This document shows, in pieces, positions 26,837 to 36,183 of a stretch of DNA of 64,000 nt; position 1 is the first letter of the stretch; each line of letters begins with the position of its first letter. The stretch is from Echinicola vietnamensis DSM 17526. Lineage in GTDB: Bacteria > Bacteroidota > Bacteroidia > Cytophagales > Cyclobacteriaceae. The notes below the pieces were generated by a model, which was given only the letters and a program-made list of their open reading frames with translations, did no database searches and was not told the DNA's origin. The stretch covers positions 5,315,501 to 5,379,500 of the forward strand of contig NC_019904.1 in assembly GCF_000325705.1 (NCBI RefSeq), given 5' to 3'. Position numbers and translations under genes: made by a program.

Positions 26837-29338
26837 CTACTTTTTATAAGCCAACAACCTCAATGCATTAAATACTACTACCAAAGTAGAACCTTCATGG
26901 ATGAGTACGGCAGGACCTATAGTTGCAATACCAGAAATTGTCAGTGGAATTAAAATACCTACAATTCCCAGACTTATCCACAGGTTTTGTTTGATGATAC
27001 TCTTAGCATTTCTGCTCAGTGCGATGGCAAAAGGCAGTGTTTCCAGCTTATCGGCCATCAGGGCAATATCGGCTGTTTCCAGGGCCACATCACTGCCTGC
27101 TGCCCCCATGGCAATCCCCACAGTACTATTGGCCATGGCCGGTGCGTCATTTACGCCATCACCCACCATCGCCACTTTGGATTCATTTTTTTTGAGCTTT
27201 TTAATCGCTTCTACCTTTTCTTCCGGCAGCAAGCTGCCCCAGGCATCCGTGAGACCGATCTCTTTGGCCACTGCATCGGCTACTTTCTGGTTATCACCCG
27301 TAAGCATGATCATACGCTTGATACCAATCTTTTTGAGCTGCTCCAGGGTATTTTTAGCTTCCTTTCTGGGCGTATCCATCAGGGCAATGATACCAATGTA
27401 GTGGTCATTCTGACGGATCAGCATTGTGGTATTTCCATCTGATTCCAGTGACTTAACCTTTTCTTCCGTTTCCTTCTCTGGCTTATTGTCATCCAGGGAT
27501 TCAAACAGGTCCAGATTGCCGATGTATACTTTGTCATCACCCAAGGTAGCCTTAATCCCCTTACCAAGCACCGCTTCCAGGTCTTTCGCATCAGGCACAT
27601 CAGCACCATCCAATCGCTCTTTCCCATCCCGTACCACGGCTTTTGCCAGGGGGTGGTCGCTCAGGCTTTCTACAGCTACTGCTATTTTCAACAGTTCGTC
27701 CTCTTTTACATCACCTACAGCAACTACTTCAGTGAGCTTAGGCTTTCCTTCTGTTAATGTTCCGGTTTTATCAAAAGCCAGGGCGGTGAGTACACCCAAA
27801 TCTTCCAACGGACGGCCGCCCTTGATAAGCACCCCGCTTTTGGCTGCCCGGGCTACTCCACTTAGCACTGCACTAGGGGTCGCAATGGCCAAAGCGCAAG
27901 GGCTGGCAGCCACCAATACAGCCATTGCACGGTAGAAGCTTTCGCTAAAACTTTCATCAATGACCAGAAAAGCAAAATTGAGCAACACGACCAGTACCAA
28001 TACAGAAGGCACAAAATATTTCTCAAATTTATCAGTAAGGCGCTGTGTAGGTGATTTCTGGGTCTGGGCTTCATTCACCAGTTTCACCAGGCGGGAGAGC
28101 GTAGAGTCCTTTGCTACTTTAATCACTTTGATTTCCAGCGTATTGTTGCCATTTATGGTACCCGAAAATGCACGGTTCTCATCTTTGATATCATCTTCCT
28201 GTGACCAGTCTTTATCGGGATTATCCACCGGTTCTTTATCTACCGGCACACTTTCCCCGGTGATAGGCGCCTGATTCACGCTACTTTGTCCACTAATTAC
28301 CACCCCATCAGCAGAAATCTTACTGTTGGGCTTCACCACAATGATGTCACCAATGCTCAATTCCTCAATACCGACTTCTTCGGTCTTACCATTTCTCTTG
28401 AGCAATGCCGTTTTAGGAGCGAGTTCTGCCAAAGCAGCAATGGATTTACGGGCTTTGTTCATGGCGTAGTGTTCCAGTGCATGGCCCATGCTGAACAGGA
28501 ATAACAATAAGGCGCCTTCCGCCCATTCGCCAAGAATAGCCGCTCCAATGGCAGCCACGAGCATCAGGAAATCAATTTCAAAGCCTCCTTTGGCCACTGT
28601 TTGAATGGCTTCTTTGGCTGTAAAATAGCCGCCAAAGAAATAAGCTCCGATATAAAGTGAAAGACTTACCCAGGAAGGCACAGCTTCGATATAAGTAAGC
28701 CCAAAGCCAATACCTAATAATGCTCCGCAGATAATGGAAAAGATCAACTCTGTATTTTTACCGAAAATACCGCCATGCGAATGATCATGATCTTCACCTT
28801 CCTCATGGACATGTTCCTTATTACCTTCCTTTTGATCTTCGCCTTTTTCAGTTTCTTTTACCTGCTCAAGAAAACGTTCAGCACTCACCTGCGTATCGGG
28901 CATATCAAGCCCGTCTTTTCTCAGGGCTTTCAGGATTTCGGCTTCATCTGTTTTGGCGGTATCATACTCTACCCGCACCATGCCTGATGCCGATACAGAG
29001 GCTTCCATAATACCCGCTATACCTCGGAGACCACGCTCAATGTTACGAGCATGGCGTGTATGACGAATACCATCTACTTCTATGAGTTTATGTCCAAATT
29101 TTCGTGTGATTTCTGCCCCGGTTTGCTCGGCCAGCGACTGAATGCGGTCTATAGAGATCAACTCAGGGTCGTAGTGAAAGCATAGCTGGGGTACGCCATT
29201 GTCTGTTTCGTCTGCTATATGCACTTTTTCCAATCCCTCTTTGTTTTTAAGACGCTCGATGAGTTTTGCCACACATTGGTCCTTCTCATCGGGGACTTCT
29301 GGCAGGAGGAGCGGTATTTTTATTTGTAGTTTTTTCAT
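26837..29338 (-). CDS. P1B-4-type heavy-metal ATPase
   Basis: An 833-residue pump. The N-terminal ~190 residues hold two ferredoxin-like regions lacking CxxC and a His/Glu-rich loop (EHVHEEGEDHDHSHGG) likely to bind metal. Core motifs: TGES, AASPCALAIATP (SPC instead of CPC), DKTGTLTEGK, SDHPLAKAVV, GDGVNDAPAMA. The last helix has HEGSTLVVVFNALRLL; SPC plus HEGGT-like is the P1B-4 signature, whose members export Co2+, Fe2+, Zn2+ or Cd2+. The Gly-to-Ser change in HEGST is noteworthy. It overlaps mgtC by four bases, an unusual partner for such a pump. Confidence 0.92.
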   Translation of the reverse strand: MKKLQIKIPLLLPEVPDEKDQCVAKLIERLKNKEGLEKVHIADETDNGVPQLCFHYDPELISIDRIQSLAEQTGAEITRKFGHKLIEVDGIRHTRHARNIERGLRGIAGIMEASVSASGMVRVEYDTAKTDEAEILKALRKDGLDMPDTQVSAERFLEQVKETEKGEDQKEGNKEHVHEEGEDHDHSHGGIFGKNTELIFSIICGALLGIGFGLTYIEAVPSWVSLSLYIGAYFFGGYFTAKEAIQTVAKGGFEIDFLMLVAAIGAAILGEWAEGALLLFLFSMGHALEHYAMNKARKSIAALAELAPKTALLKRNGKTEEVGIEELSIGDIIVVKPNSKISADGVVISGQSSVNQAPITGESVPVDKEPVDNPDKDWSQEDDIKDENRAFSGTINGNNTLEIKVIKVAKDSTLSRLVKLVNEAQTQKSPTQRLTDKFEKYFVPSVLVLVVLLNFAFLVIDESFSESFYRAMAVLVAASPCALAIATPSAVLSGVARAAKSGVLIKGGRPLEDLGVLTALAFDKTGTLTEGKPKLTEVVAVGDVKEDELLKIAVAVESLSDHPLAKAVVRDGKERLDGADVPDAKDLEAVLGKGIKATLGDDKVYIGNLDLFESLDDNKPEKETEEKVKSLESDGNTTMLIRQNDHYIGIIALMDTPRKEAKNTLEQLKKIGIKRMIMLTGDNQKVADAVAKEIGLTDAWGSLLPEEKVEAIKKLKKNESKVAMVGDGVNDAPAMANSTVGIAMGAAGSDVALETADIALMADKLETLPFAIALSRNAKSIIKQNLWISLGIVGILIPLTISGIATIGPAVLIHEGSTLVVVFNALRLLAYKK

Positions 29339-29763
29339 TTTCTAATATTTTTCTTTTTTAAAAAAGGGAAATGCTGTGAAATCAATAATAGAATAAGCAA
29401 AGCGGATGTGACACTCACGATAAGGTACATGCCATATCCAATAGCAATTCCTACAGCAGCAGTGACCCAAATAGTAGCTGCGGTTGTCAAACCTGAAATG
29501 AAATTTTTGGATCCATCTCTGAAAATAATACCCGCCCCCAGGAAGCCAATGCCTGAAACAATATTGGCAACAATTCGGGTCTGATCTGCAACTTCAATGT
29601 GGGAGTTGATAATTGTGACTAAAGCCGCACCCAGGCAAACGGCAGCATACGTTCTGATTCCTGCGGCATGCCCGTCAATTTCCCTGTCGAGTCCTATCAA
29701 AACACCAAGTACCAGGGCAACAAGTAGTCTGGGTATGAGCGTTATTTCAGTTTGAAAATCCAT
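29335..29763 (-). CDS. MgtC/SapB family inner-membrane protein
   Basis: A 142-residue protein with four helices: LVALVLGVLIGLDREIDGHAAGIRTYAAVCLGAALVTII and GIGFLGAGIIFRDG are MgtC signatures. It lacks the C-terminal ACT-like domain of enterobacterial MgtC. MgtC proteins affect Mg2+ or phosphate homeostasis and modulate P-type ATPases; the four-base overlap with the P1B-4 ATPase suggests that it modulates that pump (inference). Note that transcription runs mgtC then ATPase. Confidence 0.93.
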   Translation of the reverse strand: MDFQTEITLIPRLLVALVLGVLIGLDREIDGHAAGIRTYAAVCLGAALVTIINSHIEVADQTRIVANIVSGIGFLGAGIIFRDGSKNFISGLTTAATIWVTAAVGIAIGYGMYLIVSVTSALLILLLISQHFPFLKKKNIRK

Positions 29764-29778
29764 TGTTAATATTTTGTG

Positions 29779-30669
29779 TTATAAAACATAATAGTCTGTC
29801 GGTTTTTTCTTTTCAGGAACATCCGTTTCTCCAATCATTTGCTTGATGTTTATTTCTATCGTTTCCGCCAGGTCTGTCATGGGCGTGTCCAAAGGCTGGT
29901 TCTCAAAAGGATCCTGCATGAGAATGGAGGTTTTTTCGATGGCAATAAAAATGATCGGTATACCAATAGTCAGGCCTATTTCTACTGCCAGGTATTCATC
30001 TGATAAGCCAAACGGTAGCATGGTAGCAAACACATAAATGATCAAATGGATCAACAGGCTGTGTGCTTTGGGGAAGACCGTGTTTTTTATGCGTTCGCAC
30101 TTGCCCATAGAATCACATAACTTGGCGATGATGCTATCGATTTGCACCTGCTGAAAATCATTAACCATCTTTTTTTTCTTTGCCTTCAGTAAGGTTTCAG
30201 AATGTTCTGACAATAAAGCATTTGGAATATTAAAAGCTTCGGTCTTATTGGATTCTTTATATTTAATGACCCTGTGGGAAAAAGGTAGTTTTCTTAGTGA
30301 TTCCCCAAGCGCATAGCACCAAATGATCTGACGATTGGCCATTTCCGCAACCAGGGCTTCATAGCTATCGTTGCCTCTTTTAAAAAATGAAACACACTGC
30401 CGAACCAGTGTCCTGGAATCGTTTACAATAGCACCCCATATAATACGGGCTTCCCACCACCGCTCATAGGCTTGATTGGTTCGGAAACCCAACAGTAAGG
30501 CTACCGCAGTACCAAAAACAGCAGTGACGCCAATAGGAACCGAAATTTTGTCAAGAAATCCGTATTGATCGAAAATACCTACCACGACCGCATAGGAGGA
30601 GATAAGTACAATATCAACCTTAATGGTTTTGATAAAGTCAAGTATGGATATTCTTTTATTTAAGAGCAT
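29779..30669 (-). CDS. Bestrophin-like ion channel
   Basis: A 296-residue protein with the bacterial bestrophin hallmark LLGFRTNQAYERWWEARIIWGAIVNDSRTLVRQ and about four helices; the C-terminal FENQPLDTPMTDLAETIEINI is also conserved. Bacterial homologues form pentameric channels, some selective for cations. Two bases from the FTR1 gene upstream and 15 from mgtC, hence part of one transcript with iron and magnesium-type genes. Confidence 0.93.
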   Translation of the reverse strand: MLLNKRISILDFIKTIKVDIVLISSYAVVVGIFDQYGFLDKISVPIGVTAVFGTAVALLLGFRTNQAYERWWEARIIWGAIVNDSRTLVRQCVSFFKRGNDSYEALVAEMANRQIIWCYALGESLRKLPFSHRVIKYKESNKTEAFNIPNALLSEHSETLLKAKKKKMVNDFQQVQIDSIIAKLCDSMGKCERIKNTVFPKAHSLLIHLIIYVFATMLPFGLSDEYLAVEIGLTIGIPIIFIAIEKTSILMQDPFENQPLDTPMTDLAETIEINIKQMIGETDVPEKKKPTDYYVL

Positions 30670-30670
30670 T

Positions 30671-32626
30671 TTAATTCAGTTTTGTTGATCTGATTTTGGT
30701 TTTATGGTTACTCCAAAAATAGAGCAACAGCATGAGCACCAGCAGCGCTACTTGTGCCGCTACTGTTTCAATAGTGGGATATATCCCCAGCAAATCTACA
30801 CTCACCGATACAGGAAAACCGGTAACGGATAGCCAGCCGGCTTCCTGAATGGAATGAACGCCTTTACCGATCAGAATTAATGCCAGTAAGGTAATTGCCC
30901 AGGCCGAATAGCGAAACAACTGCCGAACAGGTATCTTCTTTGAATACCTTACAAACAGGACAGCAAACAGGGAGATCATTACAAAAGCAGCCAAAACCCC
31001 CAATCCAATAGATGATTGATGAGCCGGTTGTGTTTCCAGGCTGATAGCCTGTAAAAACAATATGGATTCAAAGGCCTCACGAAACACAACCATAAAGGAG
31101 AAAAAAGCAATACCAAACATCTTGTCTTTTTTTAGTTGCTTGCCTATTTTTTCTTCGATAAACTTTTTCCATTTTTTGGCATGTGAGTGGTCATGCAGCC
31201 AGAACCCAACGAAAGCCAGGACGATCACTGCCACCAGCGAGATCATTCCTTCCATGATCTCCCGGTTTTTACCACTTATACCAATCACCCAATCGGAGAA
31301 AAACCATCCGGCCACTCCTAACAGTATGGCGGTTATCCACCCTCCGTGCACCCAGGGTATAGCCTTTTTTAGTCCTGATGAACGAATGAGGGCCAGGATG
31401 AGGGCCAGGATCAAAAATGCTTCCAGCCCCTCTCGCAACATAATGGAAGCTGACAGTGCGAAGGATAGCCAATAATTAAGTTTTTTGTCCTGCATGAGTT
31501 CCTCTGCCTGCCCCAGCATGGCAAGGCCATTGTCAATTTCCTTCTCAACTTGTGCTTTATCACCTTTATTTTCGATTACCTCACGAATCTTAAACATTTG
31601 CTGCTCCAGGCGGGCTGTAAAAGCAGGGGCATTGGCCTTTAGTCTTGCCTCCGAAGGCTCGATACCCTCCAGGTAAGCTGCCAGGGCATCTTCACGTGCA
31701 GAGGAGTAGCTGCCGGATGTATAATTTTGCAAGGCACTTTTTAAATAATTTCTTGCTTTATCAAGCGAATATTTTTGTGCATTATCCCCGGGAGATTGTG
31801 TTCTCAGTGCAGTTAACAACAGCTCTTTGTCAGCGCTATCATTATTGCTCAGCCGTTTGACCAATTCCACATCAGAGAGGGTAGCCACCTCCTCTAAATT
31901 CACTGTATTGTTTGCCCGATCAAACTTCTGTTGCAGCTCGCTATTTTTGTCAGCTTGAGGTGTAAAGCGGAGGGCTTTTATATAAAATGCCAAATCCCAA
32001 ATCTCTTTATCGGATAAGGTGGCAAAACTCTGCATGGCAGTGCCTTCCACACCCAGTTTTATAGTGTTATATGCCTGAAAGGACGAGATTTCCTGCATCA
32101 GGGTATCGTTGAGAAAATTGGTAGGAGCTGGTTTTAAGCCAGCTGCCAACTTACCGTCTCCCGCTCCATTCACTCCATGGCAGGAAGTACAATTCTGTAC
32201 ATATAAGCTTTTTCCGTTTTTGAGATCAGGCCATATCAGGGGAGCCGTTTTAAGACCGGTAGTTTTGATAATATCTTGTCTGGTCTGCTGGGCTAAGTTA
32301 TAAATACTTTGATGCGGAGCTTTTTTTTCTATCTGCTTACCTAATTCTTTTAACTGCGACAGCATACGGAGTTTATCATCCTGTGGCAGCTTACTTTCTT
32401 CAATGAGTACATACACTTTGTCACTGAATTCCTGCATTTCTGCAAACTCGCCTTCGTCTATTACTTCGCCATTTTGCACTGCTGCGGTATAATCCCTTGA
32501 AATGTAGTCCAGCAAATGAATGCTAGTTCGCAGGTTGCTATCATCCTGGCTTGCCATTGCGTTGTATGGAAAAATGCAAAGCAGTACACCTACCGTAAAA
32601 ATTGTATATAATGAGTTTCTTATCAT
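30671..32626 (-). CDS. Cytochrome c fused to FTR1-family iron permease
   Basis: A 651-residue protein. A signal peptide ends at AMASQ. A helical part to ~140 is followed by a c-type haem site CTSCHG near residue 155 with FLNDTLMQEI and the candidate Met ligand in GTAMQSFATL. A second helical stretch leads to the C-terminal FTR1 permease (from ~385) with both iron-binding REXXE motifs: REGLEAFLILALILA and REAFESILFLQA. Such fusions probably oxidise Fe2+ at the haem domain and import the Fe3+; direction of transport here is inference. Ends 14 bases before nothing; bestrophin follows at once. Confidence 0.93.
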   Translation of the reverse strand: MIRNSLYTIFTVGVLLCIFPYNAMASQDDSNLRTSIHLLDYISRDYTAAVQNGEVIDEGEFAEMQEFSDKVYVLIEESKLPQDDKLRMLSQLKELGKQIEKKAPHQSIYNLAQQTRQDIIKTTGLKTAPLIWPDLKNGKSLYVQNCTSCHGVNGAGDGKLAAGLKPAPTNFLNDTLMQEISSFQAYNTIKLGVEGTAMQSFATLSDKEIWDLAFYIKALRFTPQADKNSELQQKFDRANNTVNLEEVATLSDVELVKRLSNNDSADKELLLTALRTQSPGDNAQKYSLDKARNYLKSALQNYTSGSYSSAREDALAAYLEGIEPSEARLKANAPAFTARLEQQMFKIREVIENKGDKAQVEKEIDNGLAMLGQAEELMQDKKLNYWLSFALSASIMLREGLEAFLILALILALIRSSGLKKAIPWVHGGWITAILLGVAGWFFSDWVIGISGKNREIMEGMISLVAVIVLAFVGFWLHDHSHAKKWKKFIEEKIGKQLKKDKMFGIAFFSFMVVFREAFESILFLQAISLETQPAHQSSIGLGVLAAFVMISLFAVLFVRYSKKIPVRQLFRYSAWAITLLALILIGKGVHSIQEAGWLSVTGFPVSVSVDLLGIYPTIETVAAQVALLVLMLLLYFWSNHKTKIRSTKLN

Positions 32627-32628
32627 TT

Positions 32629-32693
32629 CTATTTAGTCCTTTAAAACCTCTCTAATTACATTTAGCTATCTATTAAACACACTACAATTTGGT
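32629..32693. repeat. 3' flank duplicated behind both P1B-2 ATPase genes (copy 2)
   Basis: About 65 bases near-identical to 18377-18440. In this copy the flank runs straight into the start of the FTR1 gene; in copy 1 it runs into unrelated DNA next to the chimeric transposase. Confidence 0.85.
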
Positions 32694-34628
32694 TTAAAAC
32701 TTCATTTTCTGGATTCTGATAGCATTCAAAATAGCCAGAAAGGCCACACCTACATCTGCAAACACAGCTTCCCACAAAGATGCTAACCCTATGGCTCCCA
32801 GGATCATCACTATTAATTTCACCCCGAAGGCCAGGGCAATATTCTGCCAGACTACATTACGTGTAGATCTACCTATTTTTATAGCCCTTGCAATTCTTGA
32901 AGGCTGATCTGTCTGGATGACCACATCGGCCGTTTCAATCGCCACATCACTTCCGAGCCCACCCATGGCTATCCCCACATCACTGACTGCCAAAACGGGT
33001 GCATCGTTGATCCCGTCACCCACAAAAGCAATGCTGGCTGATGGATCTTTCTTCATTTCCTCCACCTCATGAAGCTTATCTTCCGGTAACAGGCCGCCTT
33101 TGGCTTGTTCTAAGCCCAATTCGTTTCCAATTTTTTCGGTAATAGACGGCTTGTCGCCCGACAGCATAATGATTTTCTTAATGCCGGCATTATGCATTTG
33201 CCTTACAGCTTCTACCGCATCTTCTTTCAATTGGTCGGCAATGGTAACATAGCCGGAAAATTGATCATCAATGGTGATCATCACGATAGATTCAACGATG
33301 GTATCTGTCTCCGATGGGACATCAATGCCATGAGCTGTCATTAATGCTTTATTGCCTACTAAAACAGTTTTATTATTAACCTTACCTTTTAATCCTTTTC
33401 CACCTATTTCGCTTACCTCAGAGGCTGTATGATTCTGCCCATTTAATTCATACTCCATAATGGCACGTGCAATCGGGTGGGTCGACTGCTCCTCCAGGGC
33501 CAACAGATAGGACATCATTTCATTTTCGGAAATACCTACCGGTCTGATCTCTTTGATCTTAAACACCCCTTTGGTAACGGTGCCTGTTTTATCCATAACC
33601 ACTGTATTTACTTTAGTTATGGCATCAAGAAATGAGGCTCCCTTAAACAGGATACCGTTTCTTGAGGCTGCACCTAATCCCCCGAAATAGCCCAGTGGAA
33701 TAGAAATTACCAGTGCACAAGGACAGGAGATTACCAGGAAGATAAGCGCTCTGTATAACCAATCCTGGAATACGTAATTATCTACAAAAAAGTAGGGGAG
33801 AACGGTGAGGCAGATGGCAAGAAATACCACGATAGGGGTATATACCCGGGCAAACTTTCTGATAAAAAGCTCCGTTTTTGATTTCCTTGCCGTGGCATTT
33901 TGTACCATATCCAATATCCGGGCAATGGAGCTGTCGTTAAATTCTTTGGTCGTTTCCAGTTCTATTACGCCTTCAAGGTTGATGCTTCCCGCAAAAACCT
34001 TATTTCCTTTATATATAGTGTCAGGTTTACTTTCCCCTGTTATGGCTGCCGTATTGACGCTGGCCTTTTCAGACAAAAGGATGCCGTCTAAAGGTATTTT
34101 TTCTCCTGTTCGCACCTGAACCTTTTCCCCGATATGCACCGTTTCCGGGTTTACCTCTACAAAATCATTGTCCCGATATACCAAAGCGATATTAGGCCGT
34201 ACATCGAGTAAGGCCTTTATATTGCCTTTAGCCCGTTTCACCGCAGCATTTTGAAAGAGTTCACCTACCGCATAAAACAACATCACGGCTACACCTTCCG
34301 GGTATTCACCGATGGCAAACGCTCCTAATGTAGCAATGGACATCAGGAAGAATTCAGTGAAAAAATCACCTTTCCTGATGCTTTCCCAGCCTTCTTTGAT
34401 CACGGGAAAGCCCACAGGAGCATAGGCTAAACCGTACCATACAGGGCGAACCCACCCCTTAAAAAATGGTAGTAGATTAAAGTAGTCCAGTGAGATACCG
34501 ACTATCAGCATTGCAAAACTTACTATTGCCGGAACATACGTTCCTAACTTCATTTTACTTTCAGAATTTCCGGTGGATACCTTCTTTTTATTAAGATCTC
34601 TCAGATTTATTTTTTTCTTTTTTGTCAT
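32694..34628 (-). CDS. zntA: Zn/Cd/Pb-exporting P1B-2 ATPase
   Basis: A 644-residue pump with a short Lys-rich N terminus (MTKKKKINLRDLNKKK) and no HMA domain. Eight-helix P1B layout with TGES, SCPCALVISIPLGYFGG, DKTGTVTKGVF, STHPIARAI and GDGINDAPVLA; the C-terminal DVGVAFLAILNAIR carries the P1B-2 Asp and QNIALAFGVKLIV the Lys. Cytoplasmic Zn2+, Cd2+ or Pb2+ is expelled across the inner membrane. It follows a Fur-type regulator (42-base gap) that probably controls it. A close paralogue at 18441-20399 is broken. Confidence 0.95.
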   Translation of the reverse strand: MTKKKKINLRDLNKKKVSTGNSESKMKLGTYVPAIVSFAMLIVGISLDYFNLLPFFKGWVRPVWYGLAYAPVGFPVIKEGWESIRKGDFFTEFFLMSIATLGAFAIGEYPEGVAVMLFYAVGELFQNAAVKRAKGNIKALLDVRPNIALVYRDNDFVEVNPETVHIGEKVQVRTGEKIPLDGILLSEKASVNTAAITGESKPDTIYKGNKVFAGSINLEGVIELETTKEFNDSSIARILDMVQNATARKSKTELFIRKFARVYTPIVVFLAICLTVLPYFFVDNYVFQDWLYRALIFLVISCPCALVISIPLGYFGGLGAASRNGILFKGASFLDAITKVNTVVMDKTGTVTKGVFKIKEIRPVGISENEMMSYLLALEEQSTHPIARAIMEYELNGQNHTASEVSEIGGKGLKGKVNNKTVLVGNKALMTAHGIDVPSETDTIVESIVMITIDDQFSGYVTIADQLKEDAVEAVRQMHNAGIKKIIMLSGDKPSITEKIGNELGLEQAKGGLLPEDKLHEVEEMKKDPSASIAFVGDGINDAPVLAVSDVGIAMGGLGSDVAIETADVVIQTDQPSRIARAIKIGRSTRNVVWQNIALAFGVKLIVMILGAIGLASLWEAVFADVGVAFLAILNAIRIQKMKF

Positions 34629-34669
34629 AATGCAAACAGTTCAAAATGGTTTTGCTTCGAAGGATATTT

Positions 34670-35092
34670 TTAGCCACTGCATTGTGAACAAACACCCTTT
34701 ACTACCAGGTTGGCTTCTTCTGCCTGATGGTTGGGTGGTAGGACAATTTCTGGTATTTTATAGCTGTACAGGCATTTGGTTTCCCCACATTTTCTGCAAT
34801 GAAAATGCAAGTGCAGATCTCTTTCTATTTCACATTTACAACCTGTTTCGCATAAAGCATACTTAGGCACTCCGGTACCATCATCAATGCTATGCACCAG
34901 TCCATTATCTTCAAAAGCTTTTAGCGTTCTGTAGATGGTAGTTCTATCAGATTTCACAAAGTCCCTGTATAGATCAGTAAGACTTACTGCTATTTCGTGA
35001 TCCAACAAGTACTCTAGCACAAGCAGTCGCATGGCCGTGGGTTTTATTTTATGTTGCAATAGGTTTTCTTCCAGTTCTTTTATAGTGCTCAT
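34670..35092 (-). CDS. Fur-family metal-responsive repressor (Zur-like)
   Basis: 140 residues: winged helix with TAMRLLVLEYLLDHEIAVSLTDLY and SDRTTIYRTLKAFEDNGLVH (recognition helix), then a dimer domain with HLHFHCRKCGETKCL and a final CSQC, i.e. two CxxC pairs for structural zinc. CETGCKCEIERDLH adds further Cys. The first position in a string that leads to zntA suggests zinc or cadmium control (inference). Overlaps the YceI-like gene by four bases. Confidence 0.9.
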   Translation of the reverse strand: MSTIKELEENLLQHKIKPTAMRLLVLEYLLDHEIAVSLTDLYRDFVKSDRTTIYRTLKAFEDNGLVHSIDDGTGVPKYALCETGCKCEIERDLHLHFHCRKCGETKCLYSYKIPEIVLPPNHQAEEANLVVKGVCSQCSG

Positions 35093-35640
35093 AGCTCATT
35101 TTTTCTAAGTATTACCTGTGTAAACTGAATCTTTAGTGTTTTACCTATTTCCGGTAAAATTGATTTCAGGCCGATTTCGTTTGTGTCAACATCTCCGGTA
35201 GCGCTTAGCCTACAGGCTATGGCCTCACCTCCGTTAAAGTGTTTCAGGTTGCCTGAAAGAATTACCTCAAATGTTCTACTTCCCACTATGACTTTTAAAG
35301 GCCAGCTAAATGAAATAGGTAAATGCGGCTGGCTAATAAAATCCTCAGCGGGGATCATTCCGGTAAAGGATATCAAAGATTCTTCATCAGCAACATTGTT
35401 AATTTGTTCATTTAAATAACCGATACCAGTATTCATTGTTTTTATATTAAGTCTACCTGAAATTTCTTTGGTATTGTAATCTAACACAAGAAACAGCTTA
35501 TGGCTTTCTGCAATTATTTTTTCATCATCTATTTCGGCCACCATGACGATATGCCCCTCGGTAGTCCGGTAAAGGGATTGGCCAACAGCCAGCCATGTTG
35601 GACCAAAAAATAATAGCATAATAAATAATTTCTTCTCCAT
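35089..35640 (-). CDS. YceI-like periplasmic protein
   Basis: 183 residues with a signal peptide (MEKKLFIMLLFFGPTWLAVGQ). The beta-barrel pattern of YceI-like proteins is seen in KEISGRLNIKTMNTGIGYLNEQIN, ISFTGMIPAEDFIS and the C-terminal LKIQFTQVILRKNE. YceI folds bind lipids or quinones in the periplasm; function here unknown. Co-transcribed with the Fur-type gene downstream (overlap ATGA). Confidence 0.7.
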   Translation of the reverse strand: MEKKLFIMLLFFGPTWLAVGQSLYRTTEGHIVMVAEIDDEKIIAESHKLFLVLDYNTKEISGRLNIKTMNTGIGYLNEQINNVADEESLISFTGMIPAEDFISQPHLPISFSWPLKVIVGSRTFEVILSGNLKHFNGGEAIACRLSATGDVDTNEIGLKSILPEIGKTLKIQFTQVILRKNEL

Positions 35641-35642
35641 GG

Positions 35643-36131
35643 TTAACGACCATTTAAATTTTCTTCGATGTAATTGAGCGCTTCAGGTATATCAAGTTCA
35701 CGCGTACCATTTCCTGTACGGATATAAAAGTGTGAACGGTCGTCCTGATGCAGATAGACCGGAGAGTGCGCATGTTTAATCTCAAGATGACAGACATCAA
35801 GCCCTTCTATTTGGTAAAAAGAAACATCTACCAGAGAGCAATAATTTGTCCCTAATTTGGTGGAGATCAGTTGCATTATATACTGCTCAAAACCATCTCG
35901 TCCCGGTTTTTTCAAACAACGGTAGTTCTCGACCAAACCAAGTGGTTTACCCTCGTCATCAATACCAATAAAAAGATTCCCTCCCCGGGTGTTCATAAAC
36001 CCTGCAATTGTTTTTGCTACTACATCTTCCATTGCCTTATCCCTCCATCTGTTTTGTCCGGGAATAGAGTATGGAATTAAGAAAATCCAGAATATAAGGA
36101 TAAGCCACAGGATCCACCAAATCCAGTGCAT
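35643..36131 (-). CDS. Membrane-anchored AlbA_2 (Schlafen-type) domain protein
   Basis: 162 residues: an N-terminal Trp-rich helix (MHWIWWILWLILIFWIFLI) then an AlbA_2-like domain, VVAKTIAGFMNTRGGNLFIGIDDEGKPLG, usually a DNA/nucleotide-binding module. The usual ExxxEFK segment before it is missing, replaced by the membrane helix. A membrane-tethered AlbA_2 domain in a metal operon is odd. Two bases from the YceI-like gene. Confidence 0.75.
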   Translation of the reverse strand: MHWIWWILWLILIFWIFLIPYSIPGQNRWRDKAMEDVVAKTIAGFMNTRGGNLFIGIDDEGKPLGLVENYRCLKKPGRDGFEQYIMQLISTKLGTNYCSLVDVSFYQIEGLDVCHLEIKHAHSPVYLHQDDRSHFYIRTGNGTRELDIPEALNYIEENLNGR

Positions 36132-36183
36132 TCCTCAGAAATACCAATCATACATCATAACTGTAGATTTTAGGGTTAAACAT

